DNA of 64,000 nucleotides, from contig OX442321.1 in the NCBI GenBank assembly GCA_949358305.1, forward strand, positions 3,497,605 through 3,561,604, given 5' to 3'. This stretch comes from Strigamia acuminata. Lineage: Eukaryota; Arthropoda; Chilopoda; Geophilomorpha; Linotaeniidae. The translations under genes were made by a program, and so were the position numbers. A model generated the notes under the pieces. That model had not been told where the DNA came from. It worked only from the letters and a program-made list of their open reading frames with translations, and ran no database searches. Positions 10,272-20,200 of this stretch are shown here, piece after piece; within the stretch, counting starts at the first letter, position 1; each line of letters starts with the position of its first letter.

Positions 10272-11146
10272 TGTGGTGATCTCAAAAATATTTCACCAAC
10301 TTAGAAGATAAAATTAATTGTCTTCTAATTAATTTGACTGTGGCACACGCCAAGTCAGATCATGTGACCGAGGGGAGAAATCCTCTCTAGGCACATATCA
10401 CCCCAGGTTGTCCGGGGTGAAAACGGTTATTAGCCGTTATGGTGCAATATGGTGTAATAACCACTAGTTGCACCCATTTGAGCTAAGTGCGCAGGTTTTC
10501 TGCGCAACATTGAAGCGTGCTGGGCTCGTGTCTTAGCTCAAATCGAGACTCTTGACAAAAATACACAACCCACAACATCACTGCGATATCTGCTCCGACA
10601 ATACGTATTGATAGTGGACCGTGTATTCCAAGTTTCACCAGCTTGCTTTGTAACGAATTACAAAGCCAGCTATCCTGCTTGAATTAGCCGAAGCTAATTC
10701 CAGCAAACGAGAAGAAGAAGTTTCCTGATCCAAGTGAACCATCGCCATCGTTGCCGCGCGAACGGCAACCATCGCCATCGTACCTGGACCAGACGCCTAC
10801 AGCCGTCAACCACCGCCGCCGAGCCGTCGCACGAGCCGTAGAAGGAGCCCACGAGAACCATCGTCTTCGACCATCGTTCGTGAGTTCAGAGAACGAAGAC
10901 AATTCGCCTTCGCCTAACAACTGTGTGTTGTTTAAGCGCCATTTTAGCGCTTTGTAGCTTGCAACAGTCGTTGCAAGCCCTTCCATTGTTTTCCGCTCAA
11001 ATTGTTACGCGACTTGTCGCTCTTCCTATTTCAACTAGTCAATATATTTTATATTTCATTGTATTTAACTTAATAAAGAATTTGTGTGATTTTTATCATA
11101 AAAATTGTGTCTTTATTTTCCTACTTAATAAACTTAACCCTAGACA
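10272..11146 (+). repeat. 3' LTR of the gypsy-like element (probable)
   Basis: A purine-rich tract (AAATGGGGGGATG) ends at 10271 and the next bases are TGTGGTGATC, the usual arrangement at an LTR start. A poly(A) signal AATAAA lies near 11071, and a plausible CA end is at about 11146 (TAGACA). The matching 5' LTR and the target duplication are outside the window, so both ends are estimates. Short ORFs inside are not convincing genes. Confidence 0.5.
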
Positions 11147-11243
11147 AGTTTAAGGCCGCCGATTGTAAGTCTTTTATAGCATTCACCTGCGGTTTCTGCT
11201 TAATTTATTAGAAATTAAGTGGATAAAAACCCGGATCGCAGCA

Positions 11244-11511
11244 CAATGCACCAGGAATCTTTTTACACAGGTTCAAATCCTGTTGCCTCCGAAAATTTTT
11301 ATTTTTATTTTTTTTTTATTTTTAGCAGTAAAGTTGATGTTTGATATTTTATATTTGTTTTTTAAAAAATTTTAATATAATTAATTTTAATTTTTTAACA
11401 TATATAAAATATCAAACATCAACATTACTGCTAAAAATAAATAAAAAATAAAAGTAAAATTTTTTGGAGACAACAGGATTTGAACCTGTGTAAAAAGATT
11501 CCTGGTGCATT
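11244..11511. repeat. 268-bp near-perfect inverted repeat (giant hairpin)
   Basis: The left arm from 11244 and the right arm ending at 11511 are reverse complements with only a few mismatches. Both contain, in mirrored order, ATGCACCAGGAATC, a tRNA B-box, a T-rich run, TTTAGCAGTAA and GATGTTTGATATTTTATAT. The centre near 11378 is itself an AT palindrome, so there is almost no loop. The region lies just outside the end of the gypsy-like LTR. Confidence 0.85.
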
Positions 11512-11541
11512 GCCTCAACCACTGGGCCACCGCGACACACT
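11463..11541 (-). pseudogene. tRNA-derived sequence (SINE head or tRNA relic)
   Basis: On the minus strand an A-box TGGCCCAGTGG (11519-11529) and a B-box GGTTCAAATCC (11476-11486) have roughly tRNA-like spacing. The 5' and 3' ends do not form an acceptor stem and the anticodon arm does not fold, so this is not a working tRNA. The left arm of the hairpin repeats only the B-box half (11270-11280). It is best explained as a tRNA-derived SINE or tRNA pseudogene. Confidence 0.6.
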
Positions 11542-12403
11542 ATTGTTGCCTTCAAGCAGGCAGTCATGTTGATGAACAAAGTTGTGATGTCATATGTCAT
11601 GTGATATCAAATTATCTGGGTTCCAGAGTAAGGTTTGAACAGGCTAATCACCAAGTGTAGTGCTACACTTGACCTTTTTACTCAAAAAATCAAAAAATGG
11701 TGTTTCAACACACAGTAAAGAATTCTGAGTGTTGTAACTGTTTGTAACAATGTGAGAGAGAGGTGCATTTAAATATAAGAAAGAAACATTGCTCAGGTCG
11801 TGTGAATACTTTATTTAACAATAATTTTAACAATTGTGAATTACACACTCTTGCGGTCTCCTTGTAAGATAAGTTGGATAGTACTAATTTGATGGTGCTC
11901 TACAACTTTCTGATTGAAAAATTTTCTCTAACCTGATTGGTTTAAAAGTTAGAAAGTGAATGACCTTGAAAATGGCTTTCAAGGTCAAATTTGATGACAT
12001 CATTGGATTGCTCTCACCCAACTTCCTATACGATCGATTCATCAAAGTTGGCCGAGATGCAATTGCTCAGGAAATATTTGGAGGAAACCAGACTTTTAGA
12101 ACACCCTGTATATTATGTGGCGCCATCGGTGGCAAAAAATAACTGACAGTGAAAGGGTTAATTAAATCAGCAGCAATTTTTTTCTCAGTTATTTTATTCC
12201 AATATGTCCGTAACCTTACACCGGTCTAAAAGCTTCTCTTCAATAAGCAAACAACTATCTTAATTGGAGTGCAACCGTATGTCTCTTGCTGTTGAAAACT
12301 CCTGGACCAAGTGTTGAAAGGAGGAAGGCCTAATTCAACACTTCTATAAACATCCCACTTTTTTTGTTTTTAGTTTGACAAAAACTTAATCATAAACAAA
12401 GAT
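11542..12403. other. intergenic, no gene seen
   Basis: I see no supported gene. The stretch TATATTATGTGGCG…ATCGGTGGCAAAA at about 12109-12137 recurs inside introns of two IR-like copies (about 42381 and 47587), so part of this is a dispersed repeat. Confidence 0.5.
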
Positions 12404-13863
12404 CTAACAGTTGTATAGTTTATTGAGTTTCTTAATATCAGCAGGAGATAAAATTTCTCTAATTCTCAGATTAGCATCCACTTGTTTGCTTTTAATTACA
12501 GGTCTGGATTTGTCTTTAGCAAATGCATAAGCATCATAATGCATAATGGAATCAAAATCATACTTTTCTGACAAGTAGTTCAAAAGTCCCGTTTCATATA
12601 CAGCAAAATTGTGCAATTCATCTGTTTAAAGAGACAAAAGAAAATAAATCCATTGAACAAGCTCATATCATATTACCGTATATCTGTAAATAGCGCATAT
12701 TAGAAAAATTTATTTTTACCCGCGCGGTATTAGAGGCCCGCGGACTATTTAAACCCAGCATCGGCCAACTGACCGATGCTGGGTTTTTTGAACGTATCGG
12801 CAACGAAAAACACCTAAAAGTGTGACAATTGAAACGTTTTCCATACGTGTTGGTAATTTTCTGCCGAAACGTATGCAAAACGTGTCATTTGTCATCCTTT
12901 TTTGGCATATTTCGGGCCTCCAATTGTGTACCCGCGCGCAATTCGAGGCCCGCGGGTTATTGGCAAAAATAAAATTTGCCCCGCGCGCAATTTGAGGTCC
13001 GCGGGCCGGACTATTAGTAGTAATCGACAATATACGGTACTCCGCTTTATGCGGTATACTGTTTTGCGGTATTTTGGTGGATACCGTGGTATTACGTCGT
13101 AAAAAAAATACCTCGGTACGGTATACCGCTACCGCACACAAGGCTAGTTTTTGTTACATATTTACCATCTTCAACATTGCTTTCATCAACAGTTATAAAG
13201 TCTTCCCTGTCACTTCTGCAATGCTCATGTACAAAGCCGAGAGCATGCATTAGTTCATGCATTATAAGTCCTTTTTTCATGCACACTCTTCCTGAAAGTG
13301 CAAGTGTTTGACTGCCACCAGTAAAACCAATATAAGATGCACAGCTGCAATAAATACCAAGCAAAATTAAAAACAATACAAGTTGGCGAAGCAACATCCC
13401 ACATAGCATTTCATTTCTCCTGTAAGATATCCCTTTCGACTTTACCCCGACTTTACGTAGTCCACAATCTTGGATTTCCAGATGCAATCACATTCTTTAA
13501 CATGTTTTAACACTGATTTCAATCAGGACTGGACTGGGTACAAATTTAGTATCGGGAAATCTGGATGGGTCGGGCCACACGGACTACGGTAAGTCAGGTA
13601 AACGCCCGGGCGTTTATTTGAGGCAGTACCGTATGCCACTTTGGGCAAAAAGATGCCAAAACAATGCATTAATGGTGTTTTATGTTATAAACATTACATT
13701 CTCTTATTAATTGAGTAAGGATTTGTATTTATTCATTATAAAATAAAAAATTAGTTATTTTACTATTTTGTGGTAAGATATGCTCATCATCGTCACTTAT
13801 TATCTGTTCAATAATTATTTATCACACTTGTATCTCATTTCTTTTTACTCCTTCGGAGTGCGA

Positions 13864-13901
<38 letters not shown>

Positions 13902-14635
13902 ATTATTATAGACTTTTCAGGATATGTGTTTGCTATGTGGAATGAGCGTACGAATGTGCTGTGCAAGATATATGCAATATATATTGATTGAAACCCTACT
14001 TGTGCAAATTTTTTATATAAAGAAAGTCTTTTTCGTCCGTTTGCTCTACAAATTTGATGCAAGAAACCCGAGATATGTCTTTCATACTTTCCCTGATTAA
14101 CTTTTTATCAAAGTCAACTATATAAAAAAAAATAAGAACAAACAATACAATTTTAAGTATTAAATAAATAACAAGCCAATTTTATAATACTTACAAAATT
14201 TACTATCTATTTTATATGGAACTTTCCCATCTTTCCACAAACCTGCCGATATTAATGTCGACTTTGGCTAAACATAAACAAAATATATTAAACAACAATT
14301 TTAACAAACAAATAACCCATAACTCACTGCTGGAGAATTCCCTAACTGTATCCACATGTCATCAATGGAATTACCTAAAAAAAATAAATTCCAATTTCTA
14401 AATTTACATAAATAATAAAAAAATAAAATTTAAAAAACAATTTCTACTCACCACTCTCTGAAGAATCATTTGCATCCTTCCAAGAAAACCAACATCAAAA
14501 TAAACAAACATCAAATTCATAAACAACAAACAAGTGATTTCATCTTACCGGGACCTCCCACAGAGACCGACGTCCGTTAACGACAAAAAACGCCGTTGAT
14601 AAAACCACAAAATCCACGCAAAACTTGAAATACAT
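12404..14635 (-). CDS. astacin-family (M12A) zinc metalloprotease, complete
   Basis: Seven exons (minus, 5' to 3'): 14635-14549, 14476-14452, 14374-14328, 14267-14195, 14117-14000, 13344-13166, 12621-12404. All junctions are GT-AG and in phase; the total is 747 nt, 248 aa. Residues 1-20 are a hydrophobic signal peptide (MYFKFCVDFVV…). A very short pro-segment follows, then the catalytic domain from about 55 (GLWKDGKVPYKI). The zinc motif HELMHALGFVHEH is in exon 6 and the Met-turn SIMHY in exon 7. The four family cysteines are present (SCIKF, CASYIG, GRVC, terminal LYNC). The protein ends with the catalytic domain and has no EGF or CUB tail. It should be a secreted endopeptidase. The usual FxGD aspartate switch of the propeptide is not seen, so either a pro-exon is missed or latency works differently. 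Confidence 0.88.
12676..13145. repeat. repeat insertion in the last astacin intron
   Basis: The intron 12622-13165 holds several copies of a GC-rich motif related to CCGCGCG…GAGGCCCGCGG (near 12719, 12931 and 12980), a perfect 13-bp-stem hairpin at 12752-12785, and CGGTAT-type sequences at both ends. The composition differs sharply from the AT-rich flanks. It is probably a non-autonomous transposon; no target duplication was established. Confidence 0.45.
13522..13590 (+). repeat. degenerate fragment related to the 155-bp hAT-type element at 59358
   Basis: CTGGACTGGG, ACAAATTTA and GGGAAATCTGG occur in the same order as in the reverse complement of 59463-59510. It lies in the intron between astacin exons 5 and 6. 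Confidence 0.5.
13866..13899. repeat. (AAAT)n microsatellite
   Basis: About eight or nine AAAT units lie in an astacin intron. Confidence 0.85.
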
Positions 14636-15558
14636 ATTTATTAATTCCGGCAGAACGAGCGCGATTGCAAACCACTCGAATCCCCAAATGTGATAAAAAC
14701 GCGACAAATTCGATAAAAAACATTTTATCTCTGACGTTCTTTCAATTTTCGTGTCAATTATTGCACCTGCGACTGATATGTGCTCAATCAGCAATCGTAA
14801 ATACGTTTGGTCAATAAAAATAATTGCAAAACAACGTTATTTTATCTGTATTTGTGACTGCCATTGACACAATCGCCATCTGTAATTACTCTCAACTACC
14901 TACCATTATCTACGCCATCTGCAGACTGAAAGTAGAAACAGCAATAATTCATTTTTAATTCATTCGCAGCAAAAAAAAATGCACAATTCTAGAGGATTAA
15001 ATAAAAAATGAAGGTTAGATAGAAATAAAATAATAATAGTAATTATGTTTACTATCTTCGTGTTTTGATGGATGCCACTGATCATCAATGGTAAATTATA
15101 TAGTAATCCTTAAATGTTGAATTTATTTGATGAATGATGATGTTTATCGTGTATTTTATGATTGTAATAAAGTGTGTTGTGTAATAGTTTGTCTTTTTTT
15201 TTAGGTTGGTTACAAGTGGGTTGATGGAATGAATAAAATCGATAAGAGTTTGTTTTTGGAATTTTGGAATTCGCCACCAGATGTCTTCCAGGCGTGAAAT
15301 TAAAAGATGGTGTCGTGCATGTGCGTGCCAAGATCAAACCGGGAATGCCGATTTGGTTCTGCTCTGAAAAATCACTAGTAGCGGTTGTAATTTTAGCTCA
15401 TACGCGAAACCAGTCCAATGTCAACTATGATTACAAAATCCCATTTCTTGCCAGCCGGCACACGAGACTCGAAAAAATGTTTATGTATAATTATCTTTAC
15501 TGTCAGTTAAGACACTAATAAACCGAAAAACTCAATTTTTTTTTTAAATAAAATATTT
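14636..15558. other. intergenic with one unassigned ORF
   Basis: This is the 5' flank of the astacin. A plus-strand frame at 15264-15518 (84 codons, MEFATRCLPGVKLK…) ends next to TAATAAA and has codon use that could be real. I recognise no family, and no convincing upstream exon was found. It may be a terminal exon of an unidentified gene or chance. Confidence 0.3.
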
Positions 15559-15559
15559 T

Positions 15560-16000
15560 TGTTTAGAAAATTACCGATAATCGGCATCGGCGATATTTCA
15601 AAATGTGCATATTAGTCAAAATCCATCTCAAATTATTCAAAATGTGAATATTTTATTTTAAAAAAATGTCGATAATTGGCGATTTTTTAAAAATTACCGA
15701 TAATCGGCGATTTTATAAAAATTACCGATAATCGGCGATTTTATAAAAATTACCGATAATCGGCGATTTTATAAAAATTACCGATAATCGGCGATTTTAT
15801 AAAAATTACCGATAATCAGCAATATTTAAAAAATTACCGATAATCAGCAATATTTCAAAAATTACCGATAATCAGCAATATTACAAAAATTACCGATAAT
15901 CAGCAATATTACAAAAATTACCGATAATCAGCAATATTTAAAAAATTACCGATAATCAGCAATATTACAAAAATTACCGATAATCAGCAACATTCCAAAA
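15560..16000. repeat. minisatellite, 28-29-bp unit, about 13 copies
   Basis: The unit is AAAAATTACCGATAATCGGC followed by GATTTTAT or a variant. Early copies carry CGGCGATTTTAT and later ones CAGCAATATTNC, so the array consists of two homogenised blocks. Confidence 0.9.
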
Positions 16001-16104
16001 TTAGCACATCGGTCAAAAAAACCCAACTCAAAATAATTCCTCCAATAAAACCGACACACAATTTGCATATTATTTATCCCTCCAATAAAACTTCACACCT
16101 CCAA

Positions 16105-16226
16105 TCAATTACACGCAAAAACCAGTAACTCAGGGCAAAATCGTGACGTGCATGGACATTGCTGTCTCCCAACTGAAGGTCGAACATTCGGAGGCATTGG
16201 ATCCAATTTAACCATGCACTTGCCAT
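16105..16226 (-). other. possible terminal exon of an unidentified minus-strand gene
   Basis: A minus-strand acceptor (T-rich run, then TTCGTAG) at 16227-16228 is followed by 40 open codons (GKCMVKLDPMPPN…) with several cysteines and a stop at 16105-16107. No upstream partner exon was identified. This may be chance. Confidence 0.15.
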
Positions 16227-16693
16227 CTACGAACACAAAAAAAAACGCCTTTAGCCTCACATTTCGTCACTTAATTGGGCCCCAGCCAACAAAAACCACT
16301 CAAAACACTTCGTAACACCTTCAATTTCATCACCAACAACAAAAACCAAACTTTTATTCACCTAAAAAACAAAAAAAAAATCACTTTTTAGGCCTAAAAA
16401 ACCTTGACCAGCAAAAATTGCAAATTTTTCAAAATCCCACCTTCTCTTCGTGACTCCCATGTATTCTTTTCCATCCAAAAAAAATTAAAAAAAAAAACCA
16501 TTCACTTTAACGAGGTTTTCGTGACTCGCGCCGCCATTGGCTGGTGCGATGCCCGCGCATGCGCCAACCAATCGTCTCCGAGTTGCCATATCAACAAGAT
16601 GCAGCCTCTACGCGTGCAGAGAAGTTGCGAGCATCCGACTCGCTTAACACTTTGTACTTCGAGTGTCATGGCGTGGTGAATCCCCCGGAACAA

Positions 16694-17197
16694 ATGTGGC
16701 TTCTCGTATTACTGACCACGTGGGTGCACGTGCTCCAAGTTGCGCCACAAACGCAGGTAAGTGCTCGCAAAAACGTCACGTGGATTAATTCAAGGTTGTT
16801 TCCTGCACACAAAACACACAAATGATGATTTCTAGTCCCTATTAATCACGCCAGTCAGTTTGATTGACAGCTATTGAATTATTTGATTAAAAAAACATGT
16901 TTTTTTTTTTTAATTTTTTTTTAAATTTTTATATTATTACCCAGACTCCTCGGAGTTGATATTCAAATCGTTTGCAGGTTCTTTCTCGTTGCAAGACGTT
17001 GATAAATAGGAATGAGTCAAGGCAGGTTTCTTTTGATGCAATGTTGGAGGGAAAAAAATGGAAATTCCAGGCTTGTCAACCCTTTGGGGCTGTGAATGAT
17101 GTTAATGTGCTGCAAGTGAAAGTGATATCGAGTCACCACCTTTCTGCACTCTAATTCTTTTTATATTTAATTTTTAGAAATATAAAAAAAAAAAAAA

Positions 17198-17231
<34 letters not shown>

Positions 17232-20200
17232 TGCGTGATCTTTCGGAACCCCACTTGTTGATCTGGGGGATCCAATATCAAAAAACCAGACACCAAAACT
17301 TGAAAGTTATATTGCAAGACGATATAGTCATGTGGTGTTTTACACTAACAACACAATAGACTTTAAAACTACTAAAATCGTTCTGCGCATCCCATTCTGC
17401 GCAGACGAGTATTAAGCCTATTAGGCCTAATAATGGTAAAAATGAGGTAAATAAATACAAATATTTTGGTCCTTCGCTGTAAATTACTTTTAATGTTGTT
17501 TATGCACTTTATTTTAGTATTATTAGGCCTAATATTAGGCTTAATACTGCTAAATAACAACTAGAATTAGAAAATCGTCTGCACAGAATGGGATGCGCAG
17601 TATGAATTTAGAAACAAGATGCCGGGCGCAGATTCTTGGTTTTGTTAAAGGTTGATGGTTTATTGGTTTATTTGGTTGTTTATTTGTTTTTTATTTATTT
17701 TTGTTTGTTGTTGATGGAAATGCTAACACATTTCACGCTCGGGTTTGTGTTGGCTGAACACTTAACGAAGTGCAGTAAAGTTCCATTTAAGGAAAATGCT
17801 AATGAAGTTTTGGCAATTGACCACAATTTTTACTCTTGATAGAACTGACCTTGCAGTGAGTGACCTTACACCTGCCAACAGGTGGCTCTGGTGGATCCGG
17901 GAACCCCTTTTTATCCCCTTATGCCCGAATTTAAAAATGGAGATTTTTTTATTTTACTATGTGGGAAAATTTGAATAGATTTATGTGGGAATTATTTTTA
18001 AAAAGTTGGATTTAGAAATTTAAATTTTTATTTTTGTATTTTTTTTTTGTTTGAAAAAATAAGAAGTTGTGGTTAAAAAAGTGCAAATTCTTGCGTGATC
18101 TATGGATAAAATCATTAGTGGTTTTAATCTCTTTCTCTATCACTTCCATAAAAATTCCATGGCTGATTGAGGTCAGAAACAAGTGAGTTTATTCTGTAGA
18201 TAAAAATGACTTTTGTTACTCTTAATCTGGAAATATTTCATTCCCAAACCCCCACATAACTATTTTATGACATGTAGTGTAGAGATAAAAAGATGTGTTC
18301 ACGGAAACTCTTTAAAAATGTTTTAGATTAATTTATTGTCCTTTAAAACTTCAAAAATCAAAAATCAAAAATTTTAAAAATCAAAAATTAAAAAAATTAA
18401 TAATAAATCAAAAAATTAAAAAATTAAAAAATAAAAAATAAATTGAAAATTTCAAAATGAATAAATTCAAAATGAATAAATTCAAAATAAATTGAAAACT
18501 TCAAAATTCAAAGTAAATTGAAAACTTCAAAATTCAAAATAAATTGAAAATTTCAAAATTTTAAACAAATTCAAAATTTTAAAATTCAAAATAAATTGAA
18601 AATTTCAAAATTTTAAACAAATTCAAAATTTCAAAATTCAAAATAAATTGAAAACTTCAAAATCCAAAATAAATTGAAAATTTCAAAATGAATAAATTGA
18701 ACATTTCAAAATTCAAAATAAATTGAAAACTTCAAAATTCAAAGTAAATTGAAAACTTAAAAATCCAAAATAAATTGGAAATTTCAAAATTCAAAATAAA
18801 TTCAAAATTTCAAAATCCAGAATAAATTCAAAATTTCAAAATCCAGAATAAATTGAAAACTTAAAAATCCAAAATAAATTGGAAATTTCAAAATTCAAAA
18901 TAAATTCAAAATTTCAAAATCCAGAATAAATTCAAAATTTCAAAATCCAGAATAAATTCAAAATTTCAAAATCCAGAATAAATTCAAAATTTCAAAATCC
19001 AGAATAAATTCAAAATTTCAAAATCCAGAATAAATTCAAAATTTCAAAATCCAGAATAAATTGAAAACTTCAAAATCCAAAATAAATTGAAAATTTCAAA
19101 ATTCAAAAACCCCAAATTCAAAAACCCCAAATCCAAAAACCCCAAATCCAAAAACCCCAAATCCAAAAACTCCAAATCCAAAAACCCCAAATCCAAAAAC
19201 CCCAAATCCAAAAATCCAAAACTCCAAAATCCAAAAACCCAAAAACCAACAAATCCCACCCATCAATCACCACCAACACATCTGGGTTGAAACTTGCATG
19301 AAAATAGCCACACTCGAATGTAGGCCACCAATTGAAAAGTGGTTTATACTTGCAGATCTTACTCTTCCTTTTACCACCATTTTCTGATGAAAAGGTCGGG
19401 CCCCCACCCACACCCTCGGCCACACTGTCACTCAACATCCAACAAGTAGAGGTCAAGTGTGATGGTGTAAATGGATTGATTGTAGCGTATCTAGACCAAT
19501 TTACACATTCCTCCCGCCTAAATGGCCTCTCAGAATTATAATAAACTGGACCACCGTAAAACTATTTCCTTTCCACAATTATCAAATTATAATTAATGAA
19601 CCATCGAGACATTTCACTTATTTATGGTCAAATTTCGCCCTTTTTTCTTCTCTCATCACTCAGTAGCAAATTATTCCAACACTTGTTTGCTCCAGTTTGT
19701 TATTTCGTCATTTTTTCTGCATCAGTTGAGGTTTGGTCCAATAAATCAACACTTGACATCTTTTATTACTCCATAGAAGATTATTGTAACTCAAGTTCTT
19801 CATCTCTGTGACTCGCCACAACACGTCATAAATAACTCGTTTTTATGAATCCTTTTTATTTTTATTTCATAGATTAGAGTTGGTTTAACGTTTAATCTTG
19901 GCAAACATTTCCTGTTTGTAAATGTACCCTTTAATTGGAAAATAAAAATCCATCATTGCAATATCAACACACAATTACTCCCCCTTGACATTGTTTAATT
20001 TATAGTTTCCAAGCGGAAGTAAACAATAAACACAAACATGAGGTAAACATCCGACTAGATTTTAAACATCCGAAATATCTGAGAAAGCAGATCGAATACC
20101 ACATTCACAGTACGGCATTTTATTTATTGATTGATTTATTTATTTGTTTATTAATTAATCGTTAACACTCCAAATAAGTAATAGAAAAGACGTTACTAGA

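Larger units (their letters stand above)
1..11146 (+). mobile_element. Ty3/gypsy-like LTR retrotransposon, 3' part, interrupted by a copia element
   Basis: The left end lies outside the window. In order, the sequence shows the C-terminal end of a long ORF (3-332), a spliced extra ORF (675-764, 1036-3168, resuming at 10071), a purine tract at about 10258-10271 and a 3' LTR from about 10272. A complete copia element occupies 3169-10070. The Ty3/gypsy assignment is an inference: the first ORF ends in an acidic stretch followed by a basic tail containing KYNLRSR, a common ending of gypsy-type integrases. No reverse transcriptase or integrase core is visible here. The GC-rich coding sequence contrasts with the AT-rich host DNA around it. 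Confidence 0.6.

Noticed and set aside
11463-11541. Functional tRNA gene
   Set aside because: A- and B-boxes are present but the acceptor and anticodon stems do not pair; treated as tRNA-derived.
12404-13487. Astacin as a two-exon truncated pseudogene
   Set aside because: Five more upstream exons with a signal peptide, the GLWKDGKVPY segment and SCIKF were found, all in phase.
15560-16000. CRISPR-like array
   Set aside because: Units are contiguous tandem repeats without unique spacers, in a eukaryotic genome; it is a minisatellite.
19044-19456. ORFs on both strands rich in KNPKS or LGFLD
   Set aside because: They are six-frame products of 14-bp and 25-bp A-rich repeats.
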